Notes: generated by a model not told the origin, from the letters alone. A stretch of DNA of 64,000 bases from Hyphomicrobium_A sp964493785 (GCA_964493785.1 CAZBPM010000001.1:62001-126000), one strand, 5' to 3'. Positions 42,378 through 52,473 are shown, numbered from the stretch's first letter. Translations and numbers: made by a program.

Positions 42378-42592
42378 GCACCAAAAGCGACGACCAGTTT
42401 CGGCAATACGCCGTCAATTTCTGAAATCGCACCGCAGCATCCATTGTCGCAGGCAATTTCCTTCACTAGCGTCCAAACATCGCGGAACCGCTGACCAATA
42501 TCGTTGGTCAACGGAATAAATGCGATGGCACGAAAGCTAAGAATGCTCGGCGTGCATCAATGTCGCCGATAATGGAAATGGGAGAACGTTCA

Positions 42593-44008
42593 ATGGGAAT
42601 GCGGTTGATTAAAGCCGCGTCGATAGGGATGGCTGTGCTCGGGCTTTATGCCACGAGCGCTGTCGCTCAGACGGTCCCGACCGAGGCGTCGCAAGTTGCG
42701 CGTCCGGGCGGTAAGCTGCCTGGGGATCCCAAGGTCGCTCTGGTGAAAATCGCTGACGGCTTCAACGATCCTGTCGGCGTCGCATCGGCGTTCGACGGCT
42801 CGGGGCGAATCTTCGTCGTCGAGCGTGTAGGACGCATCAAAGTCGTCAAGGACGGCAAGGTACTCGAGAAGCCGTTCCTCGACCTTACGAAGAACACGCC
42901 GCTCGGCACCGAAGTTCAGACGGGCTTCGTGGAGCAAGGTCTGTGGGCTGTAGCGTTCGATCCTAAGTTCAAGGAGAACGGCCACTTCTACGTCAGCTAC
43001 TCCTCGCTGCCGTTCAATGGCGCGCACATGATCACGCGCTACACGGTGGATTCCGCCAATCCCGACGAGGTTACTGTCGACCAGGCTCAGAAGTCGGCCA
43101 AGGTCATCACGATCATTCCGCAGCCCTACTACAACCACTACGGCGGCGGCATCGAGTTCGGACCCGACGGTTATCTTTATATCGGCAAGGGCGACGCGGG
43201 CTGGGAAGGCGATCCTCTGGATGCCGGCCAGCGCAAGGACGTACTGTGGGGCAAGCTGCTCCGCATCGACGTCAATACCCCGGACAACGTCGGGTACAAG
43301 GTTCCCGCCGACAATCCGTTTGCCAGCGCCTACCAGGATCGCATGATGGCCCTCTTCGGCATCACCGAGGAAGGCTTCTCTAAGATCCACATGGGCGCGC
43401 GGCCGGAGATCTGGGCCTATGGCCTGCGCAATCCGTACGCCTTCCGGTTCGATCGCAAGAATGGTGGCCTGTTCATCGCCGATGTCGGTCAGAACCATCT
43501 GGAAGAGATCGACTGGCAGCCTGCCGACAGCAAGGGCGGACAGAACTACGGCTGGAAGTTCAATATGGGTACGAACTGCCATCCGATGACGGGTCCCGAC
43601 GACAAGTGCCCGCAGGTCGGCGTACTGCCTGTCGCCGAGTATCCGCACCAGGAGCCCTATCCGGGCGCAGAGAAGCTGAAGGACGGCTGGGGCTGCTCCG
43701 TCATGGGTCTGGGCGTTGCGAACTATGCCGGCATGAACGGCGTATTCCTCACCGGTGACTGGTGCTCGGGCCGCTTGTTCGGCACGGGTTGGGACGGCAA
43801 GAAGTGGCAGATCCAGGAACTGCTGCAGACGTCGCTCCAGTTCACGTCGGGTAACAACGACGAGGACGGCACGGTTCTCGCTGTCAACTGCGACTGCTTC
43901 TACACCGACGACAAGGGTCCGTTGGCCAACCCGCCTGGCGCGCTGTGGCGCGTCGTGGCGGCGGACAAGGTGCCGGCCGGCGCTGAAGTCGCAAAGACGA
44001 AGAAGTAG
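42593..44008 (+). CDS. Secreted PQQ-dependent sugar dehydrogenase
   Basis: The 471-residue protein has a signal peptide (LIKAASIGMAVLGLYATSAVA) and a beta-propeller of the soluble glucose/sorbosone dehydrogenase family. Characteristic blades are EQGLWAVAFDPKFKENG, GGGIEFGPDGYLYIGKGDAG, WAYGLRNPYAFRFDRKNGG and NYGWKFNMGTNCHP. It oxidises an aldose or similar substrate in the periplasm using PQQ. The ATG at 42593 follows GGGAGAA. A strong terminator hairpin follows at 44035, yet the cytochrome gene next door is the likely electron acceptor. Confidence 0.88.
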   Translation: MGMRLIKAASIGMAVLGLYATSAVAQTVPTEASQVARPGGKLPGDPKVALVKIADGFNDPVGVASAFDGSGRIFVVERVGRIKVVKDGKVLEKPFLDLTKNTPLGTEVQTGFVEQGLWAVAFDPKFKENGHFYVSYSSLPFNGAHMITRYTVDSANPDEVTVDQAQKSAKVITIIPQPYYNHYGGGIEFGPDGYLYIGKGDAGWEGDPLDAGQRKDVLWGKLLRIDVNTPDNVGYKVPADNPFASAYQDRMMALFGITEEGFSKIHMGARPEIWAYGLRNPYAFRFDRKNGGLFIADVGQNHLEEIDWQPADSKGGQNYGWKFNMGTNCHPMTGPDDKCPQVGVLPVAEYPHQEPYPGAEKLKDGWGCSVMGLGVANYAGMNGVFLTGDWCSGRLFGTGWDGKKWQIQELLQTSLQFTSGNNDEDGTVLAVNCDCFYTDDKGPLANPPGALWRVVAADKVPAGAEVAKTKK

Positions 44009-44034
44009 CGATTGCCGTTGATCAAGCGATGATG

Positions 44035-44070
44035 TCAGGGCTCCTCGCTCCCGTCCGCGAGGGGCCCTGA
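44035..44070 (+). terminator. Strong hairpin terminator after the PQQ dehydrogenase
   Basis: TCAGGGC and CCTCGC pair with GCGAGG and GCCCTGA (13 pairs with one internal T/G mismatch), 8-base loop, followed by TTT. It should end most transcripts from the dehydrogenase gene before the cytochrome gene. Confidence 0.7.
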
Positions 44071-44100
44071 TTTACCTCCAGACCACAGGATGCCTGTTCA

Positions 44101-44541
44101 ATGTCCAAGTTCCGTCCACTTACCGTCCTTGTCGTCGCGCTCGCGATGACCATTCCAGCCGTCGCGGTCGAGTTTCGCAATGCGCTGGACGACTCGCCGT
44201 TGGATCTCAGCCCCATCAAGGGCGAGACGTTCACCGATGCAGTGACGAAGTTCCACGAGACGGGCGAAAATCCATACGTCGGCAATGCCGATGCGATCGC
44301 TGCGGGCAAGAAGCTCTACACTGACAACTGCCAAGTGTGTCACAAACCTGATGGATCTGGCGGGATGGGGCCGAGCCTCGTCGACGACGTAGTTGTGAAT
44401 ACGCGCGCGAACACCGACGTCGGAAAGTTCGAGATCATCCATTCCGGCGCCGCGGGCGCGATGCGGCCGTTCTCCAAGCGCGGCGTGACGCAGGATCAGA
44501 TTCTGCATATCATCGCCTTCATCGACTCCTTGAAAAAATGA
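44101..44541 (+). CDS. Periplasmic cytochrome c (cL/XoxG-like)
   Basis: The 146-residue product has a signal peptide (LTVLVVALAMTIPAVAVEF) and one haem site CQVCH. GGMGPSLVDD follows, and then a region TDVGKFEIIHSGAAGAMRPF and VTQDQILHIIAFI. This last block resembles cytochrome cL/XoxG, the acceptor of PQQ alcohol dehydrogenases in methylotrophs. Beside a PQQ sugar dehydrogenase it is the probable electron acceptor for that enzyme. It overlaps the following phosphodiesterase gene by four bases. Confidence 0.82.
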   Translation: MSKFRPLTVLVVALAMTIPAVAVEFRNALDDSPLDLSPIKGETFTDAVTKFHETGENPYVGNADAIAAGKKLYTDNCQVCHKPDGSGGMGPSLVDDVVVNTRANTDVGKFEIIHSGAAGAMRPFSKRGVTQDQILHIIAFIDSLKK

Positions 44542-45992
44542 AGGGTGACGGCGCTTTGGCCATGCATCCCCTTCTGGTCCTCAATGTTGTCGGCTTGACG
44601 CCGGAGCTGATCGGTCCGCACACACCCAACCTCCAGGCGCTTGCGGCGTCCGGAGGGATGCGGAGGCTGCAGACGGTGACGCCGGCGGTCACGTGTTCGG
44701 TGCAGGGGACATTCCTCACCGGCCTGCCGCCCAGCGGCCACGGCGCGGTCGGCAACGGGTGGCTTTTCCGCGACCTCTACGAGATCTGGCTCTGGCGCCA
44801 ATCGAACAGATTGCTTGGCGGCGAACTCGTGTGGGACGCGGGCAAGCGGCGCAACAGCGCATTCACCACCGCCAACATGTTCTGGTGGTTCAACATGGCG
44901 TCGAGCGCGGACTACGCCGTGACGCCGCGGCCGATCTACAAGGCCGATGGGCGCAAGATCCCCGACTGCTACGCGCAACCGTCGGCGCTGCGGCAGGAAC
45001 TCACGGACAAGCTGGGGCCGTTTCCTTTGTTCTCATTCTGGGGGCCGGCGACGAATATCTCATCGTCGCGATGGATAGCGGATGCATCCATTCACGTCAT
45101 GGAGACGCGCAACCCGACGCTCACGCTCGCCTACCTGCCGCATCTCGACTACGGCCTGCAGCGCGTGGGGCCGGACGATCCGGGCATCGCCAAGGATCTT
45201 GCGGAAATCGACGCCGTCGTCGGCACGCTCATCGATGCGGCGCGTCGCTCGGGAAGGCGGGTGCTGATCGTGTCGGAGTACGGCATTGTGCCCGTCAAGC
45301 GACCCGTGCATATCAATCGCGCATTGCGGGAAGCGGGATTGCTCGCCGTACGCGACGAGCAGGGCGGCGAACTTCTCGACCCGCCGCAGTCGCGGGCATT
45401 TGCGGTTGCCGATCATCAAGTCGCGCACGTCTACGTGCCGAACAGTGACGACATCCCCCGCGTGCGCGCACTGCTCGAGCAACTGGGTGGTGTTGACGAG
45501 ATCTGGGGCGAAGAGGAGAAGCGCGCGCATGGACTGGACCATGAGCGATCGGGCGAGCTTGTCGCCATCGCGCGGCCGGATGCGTGGTTCACCTACTATT
45601 ACTGGCTCGACGATGCGCGGGCACCGGACTTCGCCCGCATGGTCGAGATCCATCGCAAGCCGGGGTATGATCCGGTCGAACTCTTTATCGATCCCAAAAT
45701 CAGAATGCCGAAGCTCGCCATAGCTTGGAGGCTCGCCAAGCGCGCTCTTGGATTGCGCGTGCTGATGGATGTCATTCCGCTGGATGCCTCGCTCGTGCGT
45801 GGATCGCACGGTCGCGCGGACAACTCCGCCGAGCGGAGCCCGGTGGTGCTGTCATCTGACGCAGCGCTTCTGCCGGCAGGCGATGTCGATGCTACGGAGA
45901 TAAAGCAGCTGATGCTGGACCACGTCTTCGGCGATGTCGCGGACAGGAAGAACGCATGGGTTGCACGCGAACGCATGGGGCAATCCAGCTAG
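44538..45992 (+). CDS. Alkaline-phosphatase-superfamily phosphodiesterase
   Basis: The 484-residue product belongs to the nucleotide pyrophosphatase/phosphodiesterase group. A Thr nucleophile is likely in TPAVTCSVQGTFLTGLPPSGHG. Metal ligands appear in YLPHLDYGLQR, VSEYGIVPV and ADHQVAHVYV. No signal peptide is evident, so it may be cytoplasmic. The ATGA overlap with the cytochrome gene is unusual for such an enzyme and suggests a shared pathway. An alternative start at 44562 would skip eight residues. The 287 bases after its stop show no gene. Confidence 0.8.
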   Translation: MKGDGALAMHPLLVLNVVGLTPELIGPHTPNLQALAASGGMRRLQTVTPAVTCSVQGTFLTGLPPSGHGAVGNGWLFRDLYEIWLWRQSNRLLGGELVWDAGKRRNSAFTTANMFWWFNMASSADYAVTPRPIYKADGRKIPDCYAQPSALRQELTDKLGPFPLFSFWGPATNISSSRWIADASIHVMETRNPTLTLAYLPHLDYGLQRVGPDDPGIAKDLAEIDAVVGTLIDAARRSGRRVLIVSEYGIVPVKRPVHINRALREAGLLAVRDEQGGELLDPPQSRAFAVADHQVAHVYVPNSDDIPRVRALLEQLGGVDEIWGEEEKRAHGLDHERSGELVAIARPDAWFTYYYWLDDARAPDFARMVEIHRKPGYDPVELFIDPKIRMPKLAIAWRLAKRALGLRVLMDVIPLDASLVRGSHGRADNSAERSPVVLSSDAALLPAGDVDATEIKQLMLDHVFGDVADRKNAWVARERMGQSS

Positions 45993-46279
45993 GCTCAGAC
46001 GCCAAGCCCACCTCTGAGAGCATCCTGACCCAGCCCCGCTCCTGCACGGTCTGCGGCGCCGGTGCACGGGAGATGTGTGCGTCGGCGGCACATAAGGGTT
46101 GACCGTCTGGGGCTCGTCTGCTCCGCTGCACGTCGTCAGTGCGGCGCGAGGTCGGGCGAGGCGTCAAACAGCAAGTTCGTACCTTCGACTGCTCCCCTTG
46201 ATACTCTCCGCAAGCAACGCCCGCCGCGGCCGAAAGGCGGCGGTGCAATGAGGTGCGGGATTGGGGTTCTTCTCGATAG

Positions 46280-49165
46280 ATGTCGAATGATTCACTGCTT
46301 CTAATCGCAATCATCATTCCGTTTGTCGGAAGCCTAGTCGCATCACTTCTGCCCACCAACGCGCGCAACCTGGAAGCCTGGCTGGCCGGCGGCATCGCGC
46401 TGGCCGAGGTCGCGATCCTGGCCGTGCTCTATCCGGCGATCGTCGGCGGCAACGTTGTTCGGGCCGAATGGGAGTGGGTGCCGTCCGCGGGGCTTTCGTT
46501 CGTGCTGAGGCTCGACGGACTGGCGTGGGTGTTCGGGCTACTGATTACGGCCATCGGCTTCCTCGTCTTCCTCTATGCGCGGTACTACATGTCGCCGGAG
46601 GATCCGGTTCCGCGCTTTTTCTCGTTCCTGCTGGCTTTCATGGGGGCGATGCTCGGCATCGTGCTTTCGGGCAACCTCATCCAGATGGTGTTCTTTTGGG
46701 AGCTCACGAGCTTCTTCTCGTTCCTGCTGATCGGCTACTGGCAGCATGAATCGTCGGCACGTTCGGCCGCGCGCCTGGCGCTGACGATAACGTCGGCCGG
46801 CGGTTTGTGCCTGTTCGCCGGCGTTATCGTGCTCGGGCAAATCGTGGGAAGCTATGATCTCGACCGCGTGCTCGCTTCGGGCGATGCCATCAGGACGCAC
46901 GATCTATACCTGCCTGCGCTTATCCTGATCCTGATCGGCGCGATGACCAAGAGCGCGCAATTCCCCTTCCAGTTCTGGCTACCGCGCGCAATGTCGGCGC
47001 CCACGCCCGTATCGGCGTACCTGCATTCGGCGACAATGGTGAAGGCGGGAATTTTCCTGCTGGTGCGGCTATGGCCTGTGCTGGCCGGAACGGACTACTG
47101 GCTATGGATTGTGGGAACGACGGGTCTCATCACGTTCGTGTTGGGGGCGTTCCTCGCGATGTTCCAGAACGACCTCAAGGGCGTGCTCGCCTATTCGACG
47201 ATCAGTCATCTCGGGCTCACCACGCTGCTGCTGGGGATGGATTCGCCGCTCGCGACGGTGGCCGCGATCTTCCACCTGATGAACCATGCGACCTTCAAGG
47301 CGTCGCTATTCATGGCGGCTGGCATCATCGATCACGAGACCGGCACGCGCGATCTACGCAGGCTGAGCGGGCTGTACAAGTTCATGCCCGTCACAGCGAG
47401 CCTCGCGATGGTCGCCGCGGCGGCAATGGCGGGCGTGCCGTTGCTGAACGGGTTTCTATCCAAGGAAATGTTCTTCGCCGAGACGATCGAGACGCACGAC
47501 GGATCGTTGCTGGACGACGCGCTCCCGTACTTCGCAACGCTCGCGGCAATGTTCAGCGTCGCCTACTCCCTGCGCTTCATCCGCGATGTATTTTTCGGGC
47601 CGCCAGCAACCGATTTGCCGCGCACGCCGAAGGAGCCGCCGCACTGGATGCGCTTTCCCATCGAGTTGCTCGTCGTGGTCTGTCTTCTGGTCGGCATCTT
47701 TCCCAATTATACGATCGGGCCATTTCTGAACGTCGCGGTCGAATCCGTGCTTGGCGCGCGCACGCCGCGGTTCGACCTCGCGATCTGGCACGGCTTCAAC
47801 GTGCCGCTGCTCATGAGCGTGCTGGCACTCGCCGGCGGCGTTGGCGTCTATGCCCTGATGAAGACCTACGGCCTCGACGCGTTACGAGTGAAGCGGCGGA
47901 GCCGGGGCGAGAAGATGGCCTCCGATCCGATCGGCGCCGGCGCACGTGCCCTCATGGGCTTGCTCGGTACGCGCCGGCTGCAGTTTCAGCTGCGGGTGCT
48001 CATCTGTGTCGCCTTCGTTGCGGGCCTGGTGCCGCTGCTCGGACAGTCGCTGCTGCCTGATACACTGAGATTGACGCGGATCGATCTAGCGTTCGCGCTG
48101 GTGTGGATCATCGGCGTCGTCTGCGCTGTCGCCACGGCGGAGCAAGCAAAAGTCCACCGGCTCGCAGCGCTCATCTTCATGAGCGGCGCCGGTCTCGCGA
48201 CGTGCATCACGTTCATCTATCTCTCGGCCCCCGATCTGGCGCTGACGCAGCTTCTGGTCGAACTGGTGACGATGGTGCTAATCCTCCTTGGCCTGCGATG
48301 GCTGCCAAAGCGCGATCAAAGGCGGCGGAGCACCGACTCGTCGTTGCTGAGCCAATATGTCGACTTGAGCATCGCGCTCGTCACCGGGACGGGGCTGGCG
48401 CTCCTGGCGTTTGCGGTCATGACGCGGCCGGTGGTCGATGGCGGAATCGGCCAATACTTCATCCAGCACGCCTATACCGAGGGCGGCGGCCGCAACATCG
48501 TCAATGTCATCCTCGTGGACTTCCGCGGCTTCGACACACTCGGTGAGATCACCGTGCTGTGCATCGTCGGCCTGTCAGTCTTCGCCCTTCTCAGGCGTTT
48601 TCGTCCGGCACCGGAGAGCATCGAGGTGCCTGAGCAAAAGCGCTTACAGGAAGCCTTCGACGTTGATCACCCGGATCGCGCTCCCGGCGAGACCATTGCC
48701 GATTATCTGCTGATCCCCTCGGTCATCATGCGTCTGCTGTTTCCCGTCATCGGGACGTTCGGCATCTATTTGTTCCTGCGCGGGCACGACTATCCGGGCG
48801 GCGGGTTCGTTGCCGGCCTGGTGTTCGCGATCGCGATCATCCTGCAGTACATGGCGGCAGGTACTGAGTGGGTGGAAGACCGTATCCGCGTCTTTCCGCT
48901 GCGCTGGCTGAGCGTCGGGTTTGCCTGCGCGCTCATTGGCGGTTCCGTGGCCTTCCTGTTTGGGCATCCGTTCCTGACGTCGCAGGTGGCGGACCTGCAT
49001 CTGCCACTCATCGGGGAGGTGCATCTGTCGACGGTGCTGTTGTTCGACGTTGGAGTGCTGGCGATCGTTCTGGGCTCCACGGTGCTGATGCTGATTGCCC
49101 TGGCGCATCAATCCACCCGCACGCACCGCAGGCCGAAAGCCGTCGCAGCAGAAGGAGCCGAATGA
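46280..49165 (+). CDS. mrpA: Mrp Na+/H+ antiporter subunit A fused to B
   Basis: The 961-residue membrane protein covers the NuoL-like MrpA core (MTKSAQFPFQFWLPRAMSAP, HSATMVKAGIFLLVRLWP, FNDLK-type loop KGVLAYSTISHLG). The C-terminal 150 residues have the MrpB domain (GGGFVAGLVFAIAIILQYM). Mrp complexes exchange Na+ for H+ and support alkaline or salt tolerance. It begins a compact six-gene operon in which every gene overlaps the next by four bases. Confidence 0.92.
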   Translation: MSNDSLLLIAIIIPFVGSLVASLLPTNARNLEAWLAGGIALAEVAILAVLYPAIVGGNVVRAEWEWVPSAGLSFVLRLDGLAWVFGLLITAIGFLVFLYARYYMSPEDPVPRFFSFLLAFMGAMLGIVLSGNLIQMVFFWELTSFFSFLLIGYWQHESSARSAARLALTITSAGGLCLFAGVIVLGQIVGSYDLDRVLASGDAIRTHDLYLPALILILIGAMTKSAQFPFQFWLPRAMSAPTPVSAYLHSATMVKAGIFLLVRLWPVLAGTDYWLWIVGTTGLITFVLGAFLAMFQNDLKGVLAYSTISHLGLTTLLLGMDSPLATVAAIFHLMNHATFKASLFMAAGIIDHETGTRDLRRLSGLYKFMPVTASLAMVAAAAMAGVPLLNGFLSKEMFFAETIETHDGSLLDDALPYFATLAAMFSVAYSLRFIRDVFFGPPATDLPRTPKEPPHWMRFPIELLVVVCLLVGIFPNYTIGPFLNVAVESVLGARTPRFDLAIWHGFNVPLLMSVLALAGGVGVYALMKTYGLDALRVKRRSRGEKMASDPIGAGARALMGLLGTRRLQFQLRVLICVAFVAGLVPLLGQSLLPDTLRLTRIDLAFALVWIIGVVCAVATAEQAKVHRLAALIFMSGAGLATCITFIYLSAPDLALTQLLVELVTMVLILLGLRWLPKRDQRRRSTDSSLLSQYVDLSIALVTGTGLALLAFAVMTRPVVDGGIGQYFIQHAYTEGGGRNIVNVILVDFRGFDTLGEITVLCIVGLSVFALLRRFRPAPESIEVPEQKRLQEAFDVDHPDRAPGETIADYLLIPSVIMRLLFPVIGTFGIYLFLRGHDYPGGGFVAGLVFAIAIILQYMAAGTEWVEDRIRVFPLRWLSVGFACALIGGSVAFLFGHPFLTSQVADLHLPLIGEVHLSTVLLFDVGVLAIVLGSTVLMLIALAHQSTRTHRRPKAVAAEGAE

Positions 49166-49509
49166 TGGAAATCATTCTCGCGCTCAGCATCGGTGCTTTG
49201 GCCAGCTCCGGCGTGTGGCTGCTGCTCCGTACGCGCACCTATCAGGTGCTGATAGGTCTGTCGTTGCTGTCGTATGCGGTCAATCTGTTCATCTTCTCGA
49301 TGGGCCGCGTGCGCACAGAGGCGCCTCCAATCCTCAAGCCCGGGGTGCCCGAGACGATTGCGAACTACACCGATCCGGTGCCGCAGGCTCTGGTACTGAC
49401 GGCCATCGTGATCACGTTCGCAATGACAGGGCTGTTTCTCGTGGTGCTGCTCGCGGCGCGCGGACTGACGCGTAACGACCACGTCGACGGCCGGGAGCCC
49501 AAGCCGTGA
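49162..49509 (+). CDS. mrpC: Mrp antiporter subunit C
   Basis: The 115-residue NuoK-like protein has three membrane segments (LALSIGALASSGVWLLL, VLIGLSLLSYAVNLFIFSMG, LVLTAIVITFAMTGLFLVVLL) with the conserved DPVPQALVLTAIVI motif. It starts inside the stop of MrpA. Confidence 0.92.
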   Translation: MMEIILALSIGALASSGVWLLLRTRTYQVLIGLSLLSYAVNLFIFSMGRVRTEAPPILKPGVPETIANYTDPVPQALVLTAIVITFAMTGLFLVVLLAARGLTRNDHVDGREPKP

Positions 49510-51140
49510 GTCCGACCATCAATCACCTCGCGATTGCGCCGATCCTGCTGCCGCTCTTGGCGGGCGCGCTCATGGTGTTTCTCAGCGAACGCAATCGCAT
49601 GCTCAAGGCGGCGATTTCGATCGTGTCGGCTCTCGGGACGACCGCGATCGCGGTGATGCTGCTCAATTTTGCGGACTCGCAGCCGCCGGGATCGCCGGCC
49701 GCCACCAGCGTTTATCTGCTCGGGAACCGGCCGGCACCTTTCGGTATCGTACTCGTGGTCGACCGGCTGTCGGCGCTCATGCTGACGCTCACGGGTGTGA
49801 TCGTATCGGCCGGGTTGTTGTTCTCCATCTCCCGCTGGCACGGCGCTGGCTCGCATTTCCATTCGCTGGTGCAGTTCCTGCTGGCCGGCCTCAACGGCGT
49901 ATTTCTCACTGGAGACCTGTTCAACCTGTTCGTCTTCTTCGAGGTCCTGCTCGCCTCGTCGTACGGGCTGGTGATGCACGGGTCAGGCGCGCCGCGCATC
50001 AAGGCGGCGTTGCACTACATCGCGGTCAATCTGGCGGCTTCGTCGCTGTTCCTCATCGGGGTGAGCCTCATCTATGGGGCCACGGGGACGCTGAACATGG
50101 CGGACCTCGCCACGCGGGTCGCCTCCGTTCCTGACAGCGAGCGGCTGCTACTGGAAGCGGGCGCCGCCATCCTCGGTGTAGCCTTTCTCGTGAAAGCCGG
50201 CATGTGGCCGCTGTGCTTCTGGCTGCCGACGACGTACGCGGTGATTGCGCCACCCGTGGCGGCCATGTTCGCGATCATGACGAAGGTCGGCATCTACGTC
50301 ATCTTCAGGCTGTGGCCCCTGGTGTTCGGCGCCGAGGCGGGGGCATCGGCCTATTTCGGCTGGGAATGGCTGCTGGCGGGCGGCGTCGCAACGATAGCAT
50401 TTGCGTGCATCGGGCTTCTCGCCACGCACGACCTTGGCCGGCTTGCCTCCTACAGCGTGCTTCTTTCGTCCGGCACGCTACTATCTGCCATCGCAGTCGG
50501 GAGTGCCGGCGTCACGGGCGGCGCGCTTTTCTACCTTGTCAGTTCGACGCTGGCGACCAGCGCCTTCTTTCTGCTGATCGACCTGATCGAGCGCAACCGA
50601 ATGACGGGCGCCGACGTGCTTGCGGTTTCGATCGAGGCGTTCGGAGATGATGACGCCGACGAAGGCGATCCCGTCGGCATCGCGATTCCGGCAACCGTGG
50701 CCATCCTCGCCATCGGCTTTGCCGCTGCGACCCTGCTGATTGCTGGTCTCCCGCCGCTCTCGGGCTTCATCGCCAAGTTTCTCATGCTGCACGCCCTGTT
50801 TTCGACAGCCGGCCCAGTCGAGGGTGCACCGTCGGCAGCCCTAAGCTGGACGCTGCTTGCGGTTCTCCTCACCTCGGGGTTCGCGGTGATGATTGCTCTG
50901 ATGCGGACCGGCGTTCGCGTGTTCTGGGTGCCGCTCGAGAGTACGGTGCCGACCGTCCGGTTCCTCGAGATGGTTCCCATCGTCGTGCTGCTGTTCCTAT
51001 GCGTGGCGCTGACGGTGCAGGCTGGTCCGGTCGCCCGATATATGCAGGCCACCGCCGAGAGTATGCATGAGCCAGTGGCTTACGTGCGGGGCGTGTTGTC
51101 GGCTCGGCCGGCCGGTATGAAAACGGAGGGCGGGCCATGA
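49506..51140 (+). CDS. mrpD: Mrp antiporter subunit D
   Basis: The 544-residue NuoM/N-like subunit starts at a GTG overlapping the MrpC stop. It shows GDLFNLFVFFEVLLASSYGL, VKAGMWPLCFWLPTTYA with the conserved Lys, and DLGRLASYSVLLSSGTLL. It forms the second proton-pumping module of the complex. Confidence 0.92.
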   Translation: MSPTINHLAIAPILLPLLAGALMVFLSERNRMLKAAISIVSALGTTAIAVMLLNFADSQPPGSPAATSVYLLGNRPAPFGIVLVVDRLSALMLTLTGVIVSAGLLFSISRWHGAGSHFHSLVQFLLAGLNGVFLTGDLFNLFVFFEVLLASSYGLVMHGSGAPRIKAALHYIAVNLAASSLFLIGVSLIYGATGTLNMADLATRVASVPDSERLLLEAGAAILGVAFLVKAGMWPLCFWLPTTYAVIAPPVAAMFAIMTKVGIYVIFRLWPLVFGAEAGASAYFGWEWLLAGGVATIAFACIGLLATHDLGRLASYSVLLSSGTLLSAIAVGSAGVTGGALFYLVSSTLATSAFFLLIDLIERNRMTGADVLAVSIEAFGDDDADEGDPVGIAIPATVAILAIGFAAATLLIAGLPPLSGFIAKFLMLHALFSTAGPVEGAPSAALSWTLLAVLLTSGFAVMIALMRTGVRVFWVPLESTVPTVRFLEMVPIVVLLFLCVALTVQAGPVARYMQATAESMHEPVAYVRGVLSARPAGMKTEGGP

Positions 51141-51622
51141 TGCGGATCCTGCCCTATCCGTTCCTCTCGGCATTCCTGCTGGCGATGTGGTTGCTCCTCA
51201 ACCAATCGGTCTCGCCGGGGCAGATACTCCTCGGGTGCATGGTCGGCATCGCCGGCGGATTGGCGATTTCGACGCTGCAGATTCCGAGCGGGCGGGTGCA
51301 CCGGCCGCTCGCGATTATCCGCCTGGCGTTCATCGTGTTGTTCGACATCATCCGCTCCAACGTGGCCGTCGCGCGCATCATCCTGACGCCGGGGCGCGAA
51401 GCGAAGTCGGGTTTTCTGACGGTCAAGCTCGATCTCCGGAACGAGTACGCGCTTTCGATCCTCGCATGCATGCTGACGTCGACGCCCGGAACCGTATGGG
51501 TCAACTTCGACAGCGCCAAGGGCGTTCTGCTGCTGCATGTGCTTGACCTCGTCGATGAGCAGACGTGGATCGACCTGATCAAACATCGCTATGAGCGGCT
51601 GCTGATGGAGATCTTCGAATGA
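51137..51622 (+). CDS. mrpE: Mrp antiporter subunit E
   Basis: The 161-residue subunit has two N-terminal membrane segments, the motif LDLRNEYALSILACMLTSTP and a C-terminal soluble part (HVLDLVDEQTWIDLIKHRYE). It overlaps D and F by four bases each. Confidence 0.9.
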   Translation: MMRILPYPFLSAFLLAMWLLLNQSVSPGQILLGCMVGIAGGLAISTLQIPSGRVHRPLAIIRLAFIVLFDIIRSNVAVARIILTPGREAKSGFLTVKLDLRNEYALSILACMLTSTPGTVWVNFDSAKGVLLLHVLDLVDEQTWIDLIKHRYERLLMEIFE

Positions 51623-51903
51623 GTGCAAATTCGATCCTCATATGGTCGGTCGCCATTGCCGAACTGGCGCTCGTGCTCGCGATGGCGCTGGCAGCCCTGA
51701 GGATGCTGATAGGGCCGCGGGCGCAAGACCGGGTGCTGGCGCTCGACGCTTTTTATGTCGGAGGCATGGGCCTGATCCTGACCTTCGGCATCGAGACGGG
51801 CGACACGGTGTACTTCGAAGCGGCGCTGGTCATCGCGCTGCTCGGATTCGTCGCAACGGCGGCGCTTGCGAAGTTCCTGATGCGCGGGGAGACGATCGAA
51901 TGA
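51619..51903 (+). CDS. mrpF: Mrp antiporter subunit F
   Basis: The 94-residue product has three membrane helices and the F-subunit motif GPRAQDRVLALDAFYV. It sits in the usual E-F-G order with four-base overlaps. Confidence 0.9.
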   Translation: MSANSILIWSVAIAELALVLAMALAALRMLIGPRAQDRVLALDAFYVGGMGLILTFGIETGDTVYFEAALVIALLGFVATAALAKFLMRGETIE

Positions 51904-52274
51904 TGCAGGTCCCGCCAGATCTTCCGGCAGCCGTCGCCATCCTGACTTCGGTGCTGATCCTTCTGGGCGCCGGCCTGACGCTGATTGGGGCCATCGGGCT
52001 GGTGCGGCTCAAGAGCTTCTACGCGCGGGTGCATCCGCCGACGCTCGGCACGACGCTCGGGATCGGCTGCGTGCTGCTGGCCTCGATGCTCTATTTCTCG
52101 GTGCTGCAGTCGCGGCCGGTCGTGCACGAGATCCTGATCGCGATCTTCGTCACCATCACAACGCCCGTCTCACTTATGCTGCTGGTCAGCGCTGCTCTCC
52201 GGCGAGACTGGGATGTCGATGATCCGTCGGTACCGATGCGGCCGAATCTTCCGGTCGAAGATAAGAAAGAGTGA
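51900..52274 (+). CDS. mrpG: Mrp antiporter subunit G
   Basis: The 124-residue subunit has three membrane helices and the motif GLVRLKSFYARVHPPTLGTTLG, and ends in a polar tail. It is the last gene of the Mrp operon; the AB, C, D, E, F and G set is complete. The following 279 bases hold only a possible promoter. Confidence 0.9.
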   Translation: MMQVPPDLPAAVAILTSVLILLGAGLTLIGAIGLVRLKSFYARVHPPTLGTTLGIGCVLLASMLYFSVLQSRPVVHEILIAIFVTITTPVSLMLLVSAALRRDWDVDDPSVPMRPNLPVEDKKE

Positions 52275-52444
52275 GGATCGCGCGCACAATCTGCAACGCG
52301 TGGATCATTGCGAGGACCAGCTATCGCGTTATTTGCGCCCGGCGCGACGTTCGCCATCATATAAAACAGCAACTTTTGCGGTGTGCTCGAGACGATCTTA
52401 AGAACGTCTTACTGCGAGCCTTAACGTGACGAGGGACCGCGTGA

Positions 52445-52473
52445 TTGGACATTTGGCGCTGGTTCCTCTATAG
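52445..52473 (+). promoter_or_regulatory. Sigma-70-like promoter before the small-gene string
   Basis: TTGGAC (52445-52450) and CTATAG (52468-52473) are separated by 17 bp. They lie about 80 bp before the ATG at 52554. Confidence 0.35.

Noticed and set aside
42590..43648. 352-residue open frame on the minus strand
   Set aside because: It is the antisense shadow of the PQQ dehydrogenase.
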